Positions 43,973 through 53,046 of a stretch of DNA of 55,722 bases are shown here, in pieces. Both the position numbers and the translations under genes were made by a program. The notes beneath the pieces are model-generated. The model ran no database searches, had not been told where the DNA came from, and worked only from the letters and a program-made list of their open reading frames with translations. Each line of letters opens with the position of its first letter. The first letter of the stretch is position 1. This stretch comes from Algicola sp. (GTDB lineage: Bacteria; Bacteroidota; Bacteroidia; Flavobacteriales; Flavobacteriaceae). The stretch spans positions 1,407 to 57,128 of the forward strand of contig JAAEZI010000007.1 of the NCBI GenBank assembly GCA_018222915.1, read 5' to 3'.

Positions 43973-45211
43973 TTGAATTACGAGTTTTTTATAGCCAAAC
44001 GTATTATTGGCAGTAAATCGTATAAAAGTAGTGTTTCAGCACCAATTATAAAAATTGGTATTGCAGCTATTACTATTGGTATGATTGTCATGCTAATTGC
44101 CATTGCCACTGGTCTCGGACTTCAGAAAAAAGTGCGAGAAAAGGTCGTAGCTTTTAATGGTCATATTACCATTACCAATTACGACAGCAACGCTTCCAAT
44201 GAATCTATCACGCCTATTTCTATCGATCAACCATTTTATCCCGAATTCAAAACGGTTACTGGTATTAAACACATTCAAGGAGTTGCTACAAAATTTGGAG
44301 TCATTAGAACTGAAACTGATTTTGAAGGCATTGTTCTAAAAGGTGTAGGAAAAGACTATGACTGGACCTATGTTAAAGATTTTTTGGTGTCCGGAACTGT
44401 ACCCAGTTATGAAGGTCAATTAAGTAATGAGGTATTGATATCCAGTTATCTCGCCAATCGTCTCAACTTTAAGGTGGGTGACCGCTTTCAAACTGTTTTC
44501 GGAAAAGAACGTATTGAAGACATCCCGTTTCAAAGGACCTTCAAAGTCGTCGGAATCTTTAATTCTGGATTTAATGATATCGATAAAACCTTCATGATTG
44601 GAGATTTGAGTCATGTGCAACGTATGAACAAATGGGAAGCCACAGATATTGGGAATTTTGAAATTTATCTTGATGATTATACGCAGCTTGAGCAAAAGGA
44701 AGATGAGATTAGAGCTCAGACACCGTCTTTTTTAGACACACAAAACATCGAAGATAAATTTGCTACAACCTTTGAATGGATTAAGATTTTTGACAATAAT
44801 ACGTATGGCATCATCGCTATCATGATCATCGTAGCCGGAATTAATATGATAACAGCCTTATTAGTGCTTATTCTGGAACGTGCCCAAATGATTGGGATTT
44901 TAAAAGCCCTGGGAAGTAGTAATTGGAGTGTTAGAAAAATATTTCTGTATAATGCAGCCTATCTCATAGGTCTGGGACTTTTATGGGGAAATATTATTGG
45001 CTTGACCTTGTTAGTTGCGCAACAGCAGTTTAGTATTCTCAAATTTCCAGATCCAGAACAATATTACGTCTCCATCATACCGGTACACATTGGATTAGAT
45101 TATGTTATCTTACTTAACATCGGGACTTTTATCGCTTGCTTTTTAATGCTATTGATACCTTCCATAATCATCACAAAAATATCACCAGTAAAGGCCATCA
45201 GATTTGAATAG
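43973..45211 (+). CDS. LolC/FtsX-type ABC transporter permease
   Basis: A 412-residue inner-membrane permease. One N-terminal membrane segment (about 25-50) precedes a large periplasmic domain, and three membrane segments form the C-terminal FtsX domain (IIAIMIIVAGINMITALLVL, then LERAQMIGILKALGSSNW). This is the layout of LolC/LolE and related lipoprotein-releasing or MacB-like permeases. The family start IAKRIIGSK fixes the start at TTG 43973. No ATPase gene is adjacent. The second copy of the interspersed repeat follows. Confidence 0.85.
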   Translation: MNYEFFIAKRIIGSKSYKSSVSAPIIKIGIAAITIGMIVMLIAIATGLGLQKKVREKVVAFNGHITITNYDSNASNESITPISIDQPFYPEFKTVTGIKHIQGVATKFGVIRTETDFEGIVLKGVGKDYDWTYVKDFLVSGTVPSYEGQLSNEVLISSYLANRLNFKVGDRFQTVFGKERIEDIPFQRTFKVVGIFNSGFNDIDKTFMIGDLSHVQRMNKWEATDIGNFEIYLDDYTQLEQKEDEIRAQTPSFLDTQNIEDKFATTFEWIKIFDNNTYGIIAIMIIVAGINMITALLVLILERAQMIGILKALGSSNWSVRKIFLYNAAYLIGLGLLWGNIIGLTLLVAQQQFSILKFPDPEQYYVSIIPVHIGLDYVILLNIGTFIACFLMLLIPSIIITKISPVKAIRFE

Positions 45212-45230
45212 CAGTGACCTTTACTATTTG

Positions 45231-45327
45231 GGCGTTACCCTTTAGGCAAGCATGCTCTAAAGGGTCAGGCTGTCCATTATATCTCTTCCCGCAGGTCAGA
45301 GGATGCCATTGCCATCCTTAACGCAAA
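45231..45327 (+). repeat. Short interspersed repeat, copy B
   Basis: This shares ordered blocks with 5770-5848: GGCGTT(A)CCCTTT at the start, GGTCAGGCT in the middle, and CCATCCTTAACGCAAA at the end. It contains a perfect 9-bp inverted repeat ACCCTTTAG (45237-45245)/CTAAAGGGT (45257-45265). It lies upstream of the promoter of the cystathionine-beta-synthase-like gene. Family and function unknown. Confidence 0.65.
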
Positions 45328-45339
45328 ATCTACGTAAAT

Positions 45340-45372
45340 TTTGTGGTTAACGTTTAGATTTACCTATTTTTG
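45340..45372 (+). promoter_or_regulatory. Promoter of the cystathionine-beta-synthase-like gene
   Basis: A perfect TTTG (45340-45343) is followed 21 bases later by a perfect TATTTTTG (45365-45372). This is the best full match to the Bacteroidota promoter consensus that I found in the window. The ATG is at 45425. Confidence 0.7.
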
Positions 45373-45424
45373 CACAGAATTTTGATCATACGTTTAAAAC
45401 GATATACGCAATAGCGACACGACT

Positions 45425-46405
45425 ATGGAATACGCAGAAAATATATTAGACACAATAGGAAATACGCCTTTAGTAAAACTAAATAAGTTAACCTCAGAGT
45501 TACCGTGTCTGGTCTTATCTAAATACGAAACCTTTAATCCCGGAAATTCCGTTAAGGACCGCATGGCACTTAAGATGATAGAAGATGCTGAAGCGGACGG
45601 TCGCCTAAAGCCAGGAGGAACCATTATTGAAGGCACTTCCGGAAATACAGGTATGGGCTTAGCGTTGGCTGCCATCGTTAAAGGCTATAAATGCATATTC
45701 GTAATGAGTGACAAGCAATCCAAAGAAAAAATGGATATCCTAAGAGCTGTTGGTGCCGAGGTAGTTGTTTGTCCTACAGATGTAGAGCCTACAGACCCAA
45801 GAAGTTACTATTCTGTTTCGAAGAGGTTGGGAGAGGAGACACCAAATTCATGGTATGTCAATCAATATGATAATCCGAGCAATGCCAAAGCACATTATGA
45901 GAGTACTGGACCTGAGATTTGGAAACAAACAGATGGTAAAATCACTCATTTTATTGTAGGTGTTGGTACAGGTGGTACTATTTCTGGAGTTGGGAAGTAT
46001 TTAAAGGAACAAAACCCTAACGTGAAGGTTTGGGGTGTCGATACCTATGGTAGTGTTTTTAAAAAATATCACGAAACAGGAATTTTCGACCAAAATGAAA
46101 TTTATCCTTATGTTACAGAAGGCATCGGAGAAGACATTTTACCTGAAAATGTCGATTTTTCCATAATTGATGGCTTTACAAAGGTCACTGATAAAGATGC
46201 TGCTGTGTACACGCAACTCTTAGCAAAGGAAGAAGGCATGTTTTTAGGAAATAGTGCAGGAGCAGCGATTAAGGGTGTTTTACAGTTAAAAGAACACTTT
46301 AAGGAAGACGATGTGGTCGTGGTATTGTTCCATGATCATGGTAGCCGCTATGTTGGGAAAATGTTCAATAATGATTGGATGCGAGAGATGGGCTATATAG
46401 ATTAA
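45425..46405 (+). CDS. Cysteine synthase/cystathionine beta-synthase-like PLP enzyme
   Basis: A 326-residue fold-type II PLP enzyme. The PLP lysine is in NPGNSVKDRMA (lysine 44), the substrate loop is EGTSGNTGMG (69-78), and the phosphate-binding loop is GTGGTISG (181-188). TGPEIWKQ and the C-terminal EGIGEDILP and SRYVGKMFNNDWM are closer to cystathionine beta-synthase than to CysK. No CBS domains follow, so it would be unregulated by them. It may make cystathionine or cysteine from serine or acetylserine. It is monocistronic, with a promoter and a terminator of its own. Confidence 0.85.
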   Translation: MEYAENILDTIGNTPLVKLNKLTSELPCLVLSKYETFNPGNSVKDRMALKMIEDAEADGRLKPGGTIIEGTSGNTGMGLALAAIVKGYKCIFVMSDKQSKEKMDILRAVGAEVVVCPTDVEPTDPRSYYSVSKRLGEETPNSWYVNQYDNPSNAKAHYESTGPEIWKQTDGKITHFIVGVGTGGTISGVGKYLKEQNPNVKVWGVDTYGSVFKKYHETGIFDQNEIYPYVTEGIGEDILPENVDFSIIDGFTKVTDKDAAVYTQLLAKEEGMFLGNSAGAAIKGVLQLKEHFKEDDVVVVLFHDHGSRYVGKMFNNDWMREMGYID

Positions 46406-46429
46406 TAGCAAGAAAGAAAAACTGAAAAG

Positions 46430-46459
46430 AGTCTCTAAATTCAATTAGAGACTTTTTTT
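46430..46459 (+). terminator. Rho-independent terminator
   Basis: A 9-bp stem AGTCTCTAA/TTAGAGACT with a 6-base loop is followed by a run of seven T. It lies about 25 bases after the preceding stop codon. Confidence 0.9.
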
Positions 46460-46501
46460 GTATGGTATTTTGAAATGCTGAGCAACGTTTGTTAGGATCC
46501 T

Positions 46502-47187
46502 TTAATCTTCAAACATGCGTGACAATGAATTTAAACAAGGTGTGATATCAAAATACAAACCTTCAATTTCGGCTTCATTCGCTGCCAATGTGAGGTAGTC
46601 ATAATGTTCAATATGACTCTGTTGTCCTCCAAAAGTGAGTCCGAGAATACTTATCAAATCGTATTCATGAGTGGTTTCAATAACGTAAAAAGCATCTTCC
46701 TTAGTTGTGCCGTTACCAGAACTTATAAGTGCATCAAATAGCGTGTTGAGTTGGATAACTTTTTTATTAAAAAGCGCTTTGTCACCTGTGTTTTCTAAAA
46801 CGTAGAGCTGATAGTTCAGCCTCTAATATTAAATGGATTGTCACTAAGGATGGAGTCTCCAAATTTTTGAATGTTCTCGAAATCAACAGACTCCAATTTA
46901 TCTTTTTGCAATACTGCTCTGAGGCTATCTTCATAATCAGAATGTGAATACGGTGAATAGTCTTTTTGAAAAGAATAGCCGTAATATAAATGTCTTTTTT
47001 CTTCTAAAGTCATCGTAGAATCTGCCGCCTTAAAACGTTTCATGAGATTCGGATAAAACAGATTGGATGCTTCATCTTTGATGTTCTTTTCAATTGTTTT
47101 GTAATTTGGTTTTTCAAAATCCCAGTCTTGACCAACAGCCAAAAATTGAAAGCATAACATGAAGAGTAGGAAGTAGGTTGTTTTCAT
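46502..47187 (-). pseudogene. DUF4919 gene split by a one-base frameshift
   Basis: The first part (start at 47187) encodes a signal peptide (MKTTYFLLFMLCFQFLAVG-Q) and the DUF4919 N-terminal half, DWDFEKPNYK and LFYPNLMKRFK with LYYGYSFQKDYSPY. It ends NPFNIRG-stop at 46816. The next frame continues without a break from 46819 as LNYQLYVLENTGDKA to YFDITPCLNSLSRMFED and stops at 46502. One missing base near 46819-46822 would join them into about 228 residues, the usual size of the family. So the gene is either broken in this strain or the base is a sequencing error. Function of the family is unknown; members are probably periplasmic. Confidence 0.85.
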
Positions 47188-47326
47188 AATTGATGAAGTT
47201 TGTTGATTTTAAATATAGTAAATATTTCATCGAGCTCGTAAATGCCACAATATTTAAATGTTTTAAGTCTTTTTTTTCATCTGAAAAATTGTCCTTGATT
47301 TCCTATCTTTATCGAAAATTGTCAAA

Positions 47327-50300
47327 GTGAAAGTGAGACGACTTTATCACCTCTTTAGAAGTGTCATACTATGGTGCTTTTTAATAAGTATACAAGAAAC
47401 TAATGCTCAAATTTTTGAGGAAGTGCAGGTGGCATCAGGCCTGGAAATATTACAAAACAATAATGGTGTAGCTGTTGCTGATTTTGATAATGATCTCGAT
47501 TTAGACATTTTTGTCGTAGCGCTGGCCCAAGATTTAGAGAATGATGAATCGACTCAGAGTAAATTATTCAAAAACAACAATAACGGGACGTTTACAGATG
47601 TGACTCAAGAAGTAGGCTTAACCAATTTATTACCTTTTGATAGTTTGGCAGAAGACTTTTTTGGACTCAAAGGTTTTAAGCATGGTGTGTCTTGGGGTGA
47701 TTATAACAACGATGGTTTCCCAGATATTCTTTTTACTCATTCCAAAAAACTACAACTGTTCATCAATCAAAATGGCATATTTACAGAAGTGACTGAAGGT
47801 GCTGGACTTCAAGCTATCAGTGAGTGTCGACATACAGGTGCTACTTGGTTTGATTACGATAACGATGGTTTTTTGGATATCTATGTTAGCGATTGGGACG
47901 AATGTGATTCCAATTCCTTGTACAGAAATAATGGGAATGGCACATTCACAAATGTGACGGTTCCAACGAATATGCAAGACGCTAACGGTTTGGCTAGTTA
48001 TACTGCTGTGCCTTTCGATATCAATAACGATGGTTGGATGGATTTGTATGTGTCTAATGATTTTAATGAGCCCAATAGTTTATTTGTCAATCAAAATGGC
48101 GCTTCTTTTCAAGAGCAAGCGTCATTATTCGGATTGGATAACATGATGGATGATATGGGGATTGCTATCAGTGATTTTAATCTTGATGGTGATTTCGATA
48201 TGTTTATTACGGGTATTGATGAAAACCGCCTATTAGAGAATGATGGGTCAAATAATTTTGTGGATGCTACGGCTGCCAATAATTTAACTGAAAGTGGTTG
48301 GGCTTGGGGAACGCGATTCGCCGATTTCGACTTGGATGGTGATGAGGATTTAATTATTGTCAATGGTTATGAGTTTGAAAATCGAAGTACTGAAAACAAT
48401 GTCTATTACCGCAATTTGTCGGCTCAAGGATTAACGGGTTTTGAAAATATTTCTGAAACTATAGGTTTTGACGCCTTAACCGTGAGTGTGGAAGCCGTTG
48501 ATTGGGATTATGATAATGATGGTGATTTGGATATCTACGTAACCAATGCCGACCAGCCTTCGATTTTTTATGAAAACAAACTCTTAAATTTTGATGAAAC
48601 AAATACCTTGCATTGGTTTAAAGTCCTGTTGGAAGGAACGGTGTCTAACAGAAATGCCATAGGAACTACTCTGACGCTCACAACTAATTCAGGAATATAT
48701 AAAAGGTATTATACAGGCGTTGGATTTCTTTCACAGAGTCTGCAACCCGTACATTTTGGATTGGATCAAGACGTACAAATTCAAGAACTAGAAATTAAAT
48801 GGCCTTCAGGACTGGTGGAAACTTATCAAGATTTGGATGCCGATTCAACAGTTAAAGTCATAGAAGGAAATGGCATAACGATTATGGATATTCTGCCAAG
48901 CCAGAAAATTTATGGCTGTTTAGATCCTTTTTCTTGTACCTATAATCCAGAGGCTACGATTGATGATGGGTCGTGTACCTATTTGGAAGCTAATCAAATT
49001 ACTGGAGCTACTAGTTCTGGGTTTTTTAGAATCGAAACTTATAATTATCCTATTGATGCTGGTGCTACAGCCAATTGGATAGTAGAAGGCGGTGAAATAA
49101 TCAACGGACAAAACACATCCTCCATCACTGTAAAATGGGGATTGAATGAGACAGGAACCATACGTGTGAGAGAACAAAATGGTAATTGTTTTAGTCAGGA
49201 GCAACAGCTATCTGTAGCATTAAGTGCAGCCGAAATCCCTGATGATGTTTCTATTGCAAGATTATGGAATGAAGTGCTTCTAGAAGCTATAAGAAATGAT
49301 TTTGCTAGACCGACAGTTCATGCTAGAAATTTATTTCATTCCAGTTTGATGATGTACGATATTTGGGCCATTTATGATGATGAAGCTCAGCCCTATCTGA
49401 TTGGTAATACGGTTCATAATTTTACAAGTGACTTGTCGGATTTTATTCCACTAGAATCAATCGAGGCTTCGAGAGAAAAAGCCATTAGTTATGCGATGTA
49501 CCGCTTGTTGTCATACCGATTTCAAAATGCACCAGATGTAGACGCTTCTCAAGCATTGTTTGATTTAGTTATGGAGCAATTAGGCTATGATACCACTGCT
49601 AACTCTATTTTATACGAGTTTGGAAATGCTGCTTCTCTAGGGAATTATGTAGCGCAAACCATTATAAATTATGGACATAGTGATGGGTCTAGAGAACTCG
49701 ACTTTTTCGGAAATGCCTATTATGCTTCTGTCAATGCACCATTAGGACCAGGTGTGCCAACAGTGACACCAATGAATGATCCAAATCGTTGGCAACCATT
49801 GAGCCTTGATACATTTATCGATCAAAGCGGGAATCTTATTGAAGGAACAACTATTGAATTTTTAAGTCCAGAATGGGGCAATGTGTTTTCATTTGCCATG
49901 CCTGAAGAAACCAGTATTTCGTTTCAAAGAAATGGCGATACTTACAAAGTTTATAATGATCCTGGTGATCCGCCTTATTTAAGTTTGACAGCGAGTAATG
50001 CTTCAAGTGATGCTTATAAACTTGGTTTTTCGATGGTATCGATTTGGGGTTCTCATTTAGATCCTAACGATAATGTGCTTTGGGACATTTCTCCAGGAGC
50101 AATGGGAAATACTGATATTGCGAACTTCCCAACTAATTACGAAAATTATCCTGATTTTTACCATGTTATTGAAGGTGGTGATATCGGACAAGGACATGCT
50201 GTAAATCCAGTGACCGGACAACCTTATGAGTCTCAAATGGTGCCGAGAGGTGATTACACACGCGTACTTGCAGAATTCTGGGCAGATGGTCCAGACTCTG

Positions 50301-51358
50301 AAACACCTCCAGGCCATTGGTTTACCATCTTAAATTATGTTAGCGACCATCCGCTTTTAGAAAAAAAGTTTGAAGGTGAAGGCGCTATTTTGGATGCTTT
50401 GGAATGGGATGTTAAAGCTTACTTTATATTAGGAGGTGCCATGCACGACGCTGCCATTTCTGCTTGGAGTGTTAAAGGTTGGTATGATTATGTACGACCA
50501 ATTTCAGCGATTAGAAATATGGCCTTGTTGGGTCAAAGTACCAATCAGGAGATGGATAATTACCATATTGGAGGAATCCCGTTAGTAGAAGGATTTATTG
50601 AAACGGTCTTATCTGGTGACCCATTGAGTGGTCCTGATGATAGTAATGTGGGAAAAATTAAATTGTTTACTTGGAAAGGACCAGATTATATCGAGGATGA
50701 ATCGACTGATGTGGCTGGCGTAGGGTGGATTCTTGCTGAAAATTGGTGGCCGTATCAACGACCAACATTTGTAACGCCTCCATTTGCTGGTTATGTTTCT
50801 GGACACTCCACGTTTTCTAGGGCAGCTTCGGAAGTATTAACACGCTTGACTGGTAGTCCTTTTTTTTCCGGAGGTTTGGGTGAGTTTACTGCCAAGCAAA
50901 ATGAGTTTTTGGTTTTTGAGGATGGTCCTTCCGTTGATGTGAAGTTACAATGGGCAACGTATAGAGATGCCTCTGATCAAACCAGCTTATCAAGAATTTG
51001 GGGAGGTATTCATCCGCCTGCAGATGATATTCCTGGAAGATTGATAGGTGAAAAAGTAGGTAATGATGCTTTTAATTTTGCAGTGCCCTATTTTAATGGA
51101 GTGATACCTATTGCATCAGAATTAGAGCAAGTCATTTATCCGAATCCTGTAACGAATAGTGTTGTGTATATCACACAAACCACCCAAGAAGATCGCATAG
51201 AGATATTCGATATAAGAGGACGACCTGTCAACGTATTAACTAAAGAATTTAATCAGTTTGGTGGTGTAAGTAAGTTAACCATCCCAGCAAACACAGCTGC
51301 AGGATTATATATGCTGAGTGTTAATGGGAATTCTAAAATGCTTATTATTCAGAACTAA
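47327..51358 (+). CDS. Secreted FG-GAP/ASPIC repeat protein fused to vanadium-haloperoxidase-like domain, T9SS tail
   Basis: A 1343-residue protein with a signal peptide (ends near ETNAQ). Residues 35-430 are FG-GAP/VCBS repeats with calcium-binding loops (DFDNDLDLD, DYNNDGFPD, DYDNDGFLD and others). An ASPIC/UnbV domain comes next (about 430-520). GCLDPFSC...DDGSC at about 530-550 is a T9SS-associated cysteine motif. Residues 635-1250 are a PAP2/vanadium-haloperoxidase-like domain: RP (1057) with the preceding lysine, SGHS (1158-1161), and SRIWGGIH (1222-1229) give the vanadate/phosphate site. From IYPNP (1270) on it is a T9SS type A sorting domain. The start is GTG at 47327. It is likely exported to the cell surface. 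A phosphatase is an alternative activity. Confidence 0.88.
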   Translation: MKVRRLYHLFRSVILWCFLISIQETNAQIFEEVQVASGLEILQNNNGVAVADFDNDLDLDIFVVALAQDLENDESTQSKLFKNNNNGTFTDVTQEVGLTNLLPFDSLAEDFFGLKGFKHGVSWGDYNNDGFPDILFTHSKKLQLFINQNGIFTEVTEGAGLQAISECRHTGATWFDYDNDGFLDIYVSDWDECDSNSLYRNNGNGTFTNVTVPTNMQDANGLASYTAVPFDINNDGWMDLYVSNDFNEPNSLFVNQNGASFQEQASLFGLDNMMDDMGIAISDFNLDGDFDMFITGIDENRLLENDGSNNFVDATAANNLTESGWAWGTRFADFDLDGDEDLIIVNGYEFENRSTENNVYYRNLSAQGLTGFENISETIGFDALTVSVEAVDWDYDNDGDLDIYVTNADQPSIFYENKLLNFDETNTLHWFKVLLEGTVSNRNAIGTTLTLTTNSGIYKRYYTGVGFLSQSLQPVHFGLDQDVQIQELEIKWPSGLVETYQDLDADSTVKVIEGNGITIMDILPSQKIYGCLDPFSCTYNPEATIDDGSCTYLEANQITGATSSGFFRIETYNYPIDAGATANWIVEGGEIINGQNTSSITVKWGLNETGTIRVREQNGNCFSQEQQLSVALSAAEIPDDVSIARLWNEVLLEAIRNDFARPTVHARNLFHSSLMMYDIWAIYDDEAQPYLIGNTVHNFTSDLSDFIPLESIEASREKAISYAMYRLLSYRFQNAPDVDASQALFDLVMEQLGYDTTANSILYEFGNAASLGNYVAQTIINYGHSDGSRELDFFGNAYYASVNAPLGPGVPTVTPMNDPNRWQPLSLDTFIDQSGNLIEGTTIEFLSPEWGNVFSFAMPEETSISFQRNGDTYKVYNDPGDPPYLSLTASNASSDAYKLGFSMVSIWGSHLDPNDNVLWDISPGAMGNTDIANFPTNYENYPDFYHVIEGGDIGQGHAVNPVTGQPYESQMVPRGDYTRVLAEFWADGPDSETPPGHWFTILNYVSDHPLLEKKFEGEGAILDALEWDVKAYFILGGAMHDAAISAWSVKGWYDYVRPISAIRNMALLGQSTNQEMDNYHIGGIPLVEGFIETVLSGDPLSGPDDSNVGKIKLFTWKGPDYIEDESTDVAGVGWILAENWWPYQRPTFVTPPFAGYVSGHSTFSRAASEVLTRLTGSPFFSGGLGEFTAKQNEFLVFEDGPSVDVKLQWATYRDASDQTSLSRIWGGIHPPADDIPGRLIGEKVGNDAFNFAVPYFNGVIPIASELEQVIYPNPVTNSVVYITQTTQEDRIEIFDIRGRPVNVLTKEFNQFGGVSKLTIPANTAAGLYMLSVNGNSKMLIIQN

Positions 51359-51972
51359 TGGTGATGGAAGAAGCCCTTATTCAATACATTCCTGAACAAG
51401 CTGTTCCAAAATTATTACAGCTTTTAGATCACGATAATTTAATAGTAAAGGTTAAGAACGAACGAAAAACAAGACATGGTGATTATAAACGTTTACCCAG
51501 TGGTAAGCATCAAATAACGGTAAATTCTAACCTGAATAGTTATCGGTTTTTGATCACCTTAGTTCATGAAATTGCACATTTTGAAGCTTATAAATCCTAT
51601 GGTCGATCCATAAAACCACATGGACAAGAATGGAAATTGACTTTTCAACGCTTGATGCTACCATTTTTAAGCCCTGATATTTTTCCATATGATCTATTGC
51701 CGCTTTTGGCAAATCATTTTAAAAATCCAAAAGCCTCCAGTGATACAGACACCAAGTTAGCCTACGCGTTAAAACAATTTGATGAACCCAATGATAAAAC
51801 CTATATATTTGAAGTGCCTTTAGGGCACACTTTCAAACTCTACAATGGTAGAATGTTTAAAAGAGGTGAGAAACGGGTAAAACGCTATGAATGCATTGAG
51901 ATAAAGACAGGTCGCTTGTATCTGTTCAATCCCAATGCTGAGGTAGAATTAGTAACTGATGACTATGAATAA
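51358..51972 (+). CDS. SprT-like zinc metallopeptidase
   Basis: A 204-residue cytosolic protein with the zinc motif HEIAH (70-74) and HGQEWK (88-93), as in SprT/Spartan-type proteases. The C-terminal part (FKLYNGRMFKRGEKRVKRYECIE) resembles the zinc-ribbon region, but only one cysteine is left, so it would not hold zinc. The ATG overlaps the stop of the haloperoxidase gene by one base (TAATG), and manC overlaps its end by 14 bases. The role (possibly protease of DNA-protein crosslinks) is inference. Confidence 0.85.
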   Translation: MVMEEALIQYIPEQAVPKLLQLLDHDNLIVKVKNERKTRHGDYKRLPSGKHQITVNSNLNSYRFLITLVHEIAHFEAYKSYGRSIKPHGQEWKLTFQRLMLPFLSPDIFPYDLLPLLANHFKNPKASSDTDTKLAYALKQFDEPNDKTYIFEVPLGHTFKLYNGRMFKRGEKRVKRYECIEIKTGRLYLFNPNAEVELVTDDYE

Positions 51973-53044
51973 AAATTATTATGCCATATTGATGGCAGGA
52001 GGTGTGGGATCAAGATTTTGGCCTGTAAGTACACAGGATTTTCCAAAGCAATTCCATGACATGCTCGGGACAGGTGATACGTTGATTCAGAAGACTTTCA
52101 AAAGACTTGCTCAATTAATTCCAAAAGAGAATATTTTTATTTTGACGAATGAGCGCTATAACGATCTCGTCTTTGAACAATTGCCTGAGGTGACCCAACG
52201 ACAAGTAGTTTTGGAGCCTGATATGCGCAATACGGCACCATGTATTCTCTATGCTTCATTGAAAATACAAAAGGAAAATCAAGATGCAGTCATGATAGTG
52301 GCACCAAGCGATCATTGGATAGAAGATGAAAAAGCCTTTACTCAGGATGTACAACAAGCATTTGATTTTTGCGAAAACAATGATGCTTTAATGACTTTAG
52401 GGATTCAACCAACATTTCCAAATACGGGTTATGGTTACATCGAATTTGATAAAACTAAAGACACTCAAATAAGAAAGGTTAATCGATTTCGGGAAAAGCC
52501 TGATTATGAAACAGCAAAGGAATTTATTGCTCAAGGTAATTTTTTATGGAACGCAGGAATTTTTATGTGGCGTGTAAAAAGTGTTTTAGCGTCATTTAAA
52601 AGAAATCAACCAAGCTTGTTTCAATTATTTCAATCGGGTTATGACACCTATAATACACCTTCTGAAGACGCTTTTATTAAAGAACATTATGGAAAGGCTG
52701 AGAATATTTCTGTGGATTATGCGCTGATGGAGCATTCTGAAAACGTCTATGTGATTCCCGCAACCTTCGATTGGAATGATTTGGGAACCTGGGGAAGTCT
52801 CTATGATAAACTAGACAAGGATCAAAATAGCAATGCCGTGGTCAATGCAAAAACTTTAACTGAAGATGCTTCTGGTAATATGATTCGTACATCCAATAAT
52901 AAAGTAGTTGTGGTGGATGGTTTGCAAGACTATATTATCGTTGATAAAGACGAAGTTTTACTTATCTTTCCGAAAGCTAAAGAACAAGATATTAAAAAAG
53001 TCCTACAAAGTGTAAAAGACAAGTTTGGGGAACATTACGGGTAA
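51959..53044 (+). CDS. manC: Mannose-1-phosphate guanylyltransferase
   Basis: A 361-residue cytosolic enzyme that makes GDP-mannose for surface glycans. The nucleotide-binding motif MAGGVGSRFWPVS (12-24) is followed by PKQF, EPDMRNTAPC, PSDHWI, GYGYIEF, FREKPD and the C-terminal FDWNDLGTWGSL. The ManC/RfbM type without the fused isomerase domain fits the length. Two ATGs are possible (51959 and 51965). It overlaps the SprT-like gene by 14 bases and is followed by the DUF389 gene 2 bases later. Confidence 0.92.
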   Translation: MTMNKNYYAILMAGGVGSRFWPVSTQDFPKQFHDMLGTGDTLIQKTFKRLAQLIPKENIFILTNERYNDLVFEQLPEVTQRQVVLEPDMRNTAPCILYASLKIQKENQDAVMIVAPSDHWIEDEKAFTQDVQQAFDFCENNDALMTLGIQPTFPNTGYGYIEFDKTKDTQIRKVNRFREKPDYETAKEFIAQGNFLWNAGIFMWRVKSVLASFKRNQPSLFQLFQSGYDTYNTPSEDAFIKEHYGKAENISVDYALMEHSENVYVIPATFDWNDLGTWGSLYDKLDKDQNSNAVVNAKTLTEDASGNMIRTSNNKVVVVDGLQDYIIVDKDEVLLIFPKAKEQDIKKVLQSVKDKFGEHYG

Positions 53045-53046
53045 TT

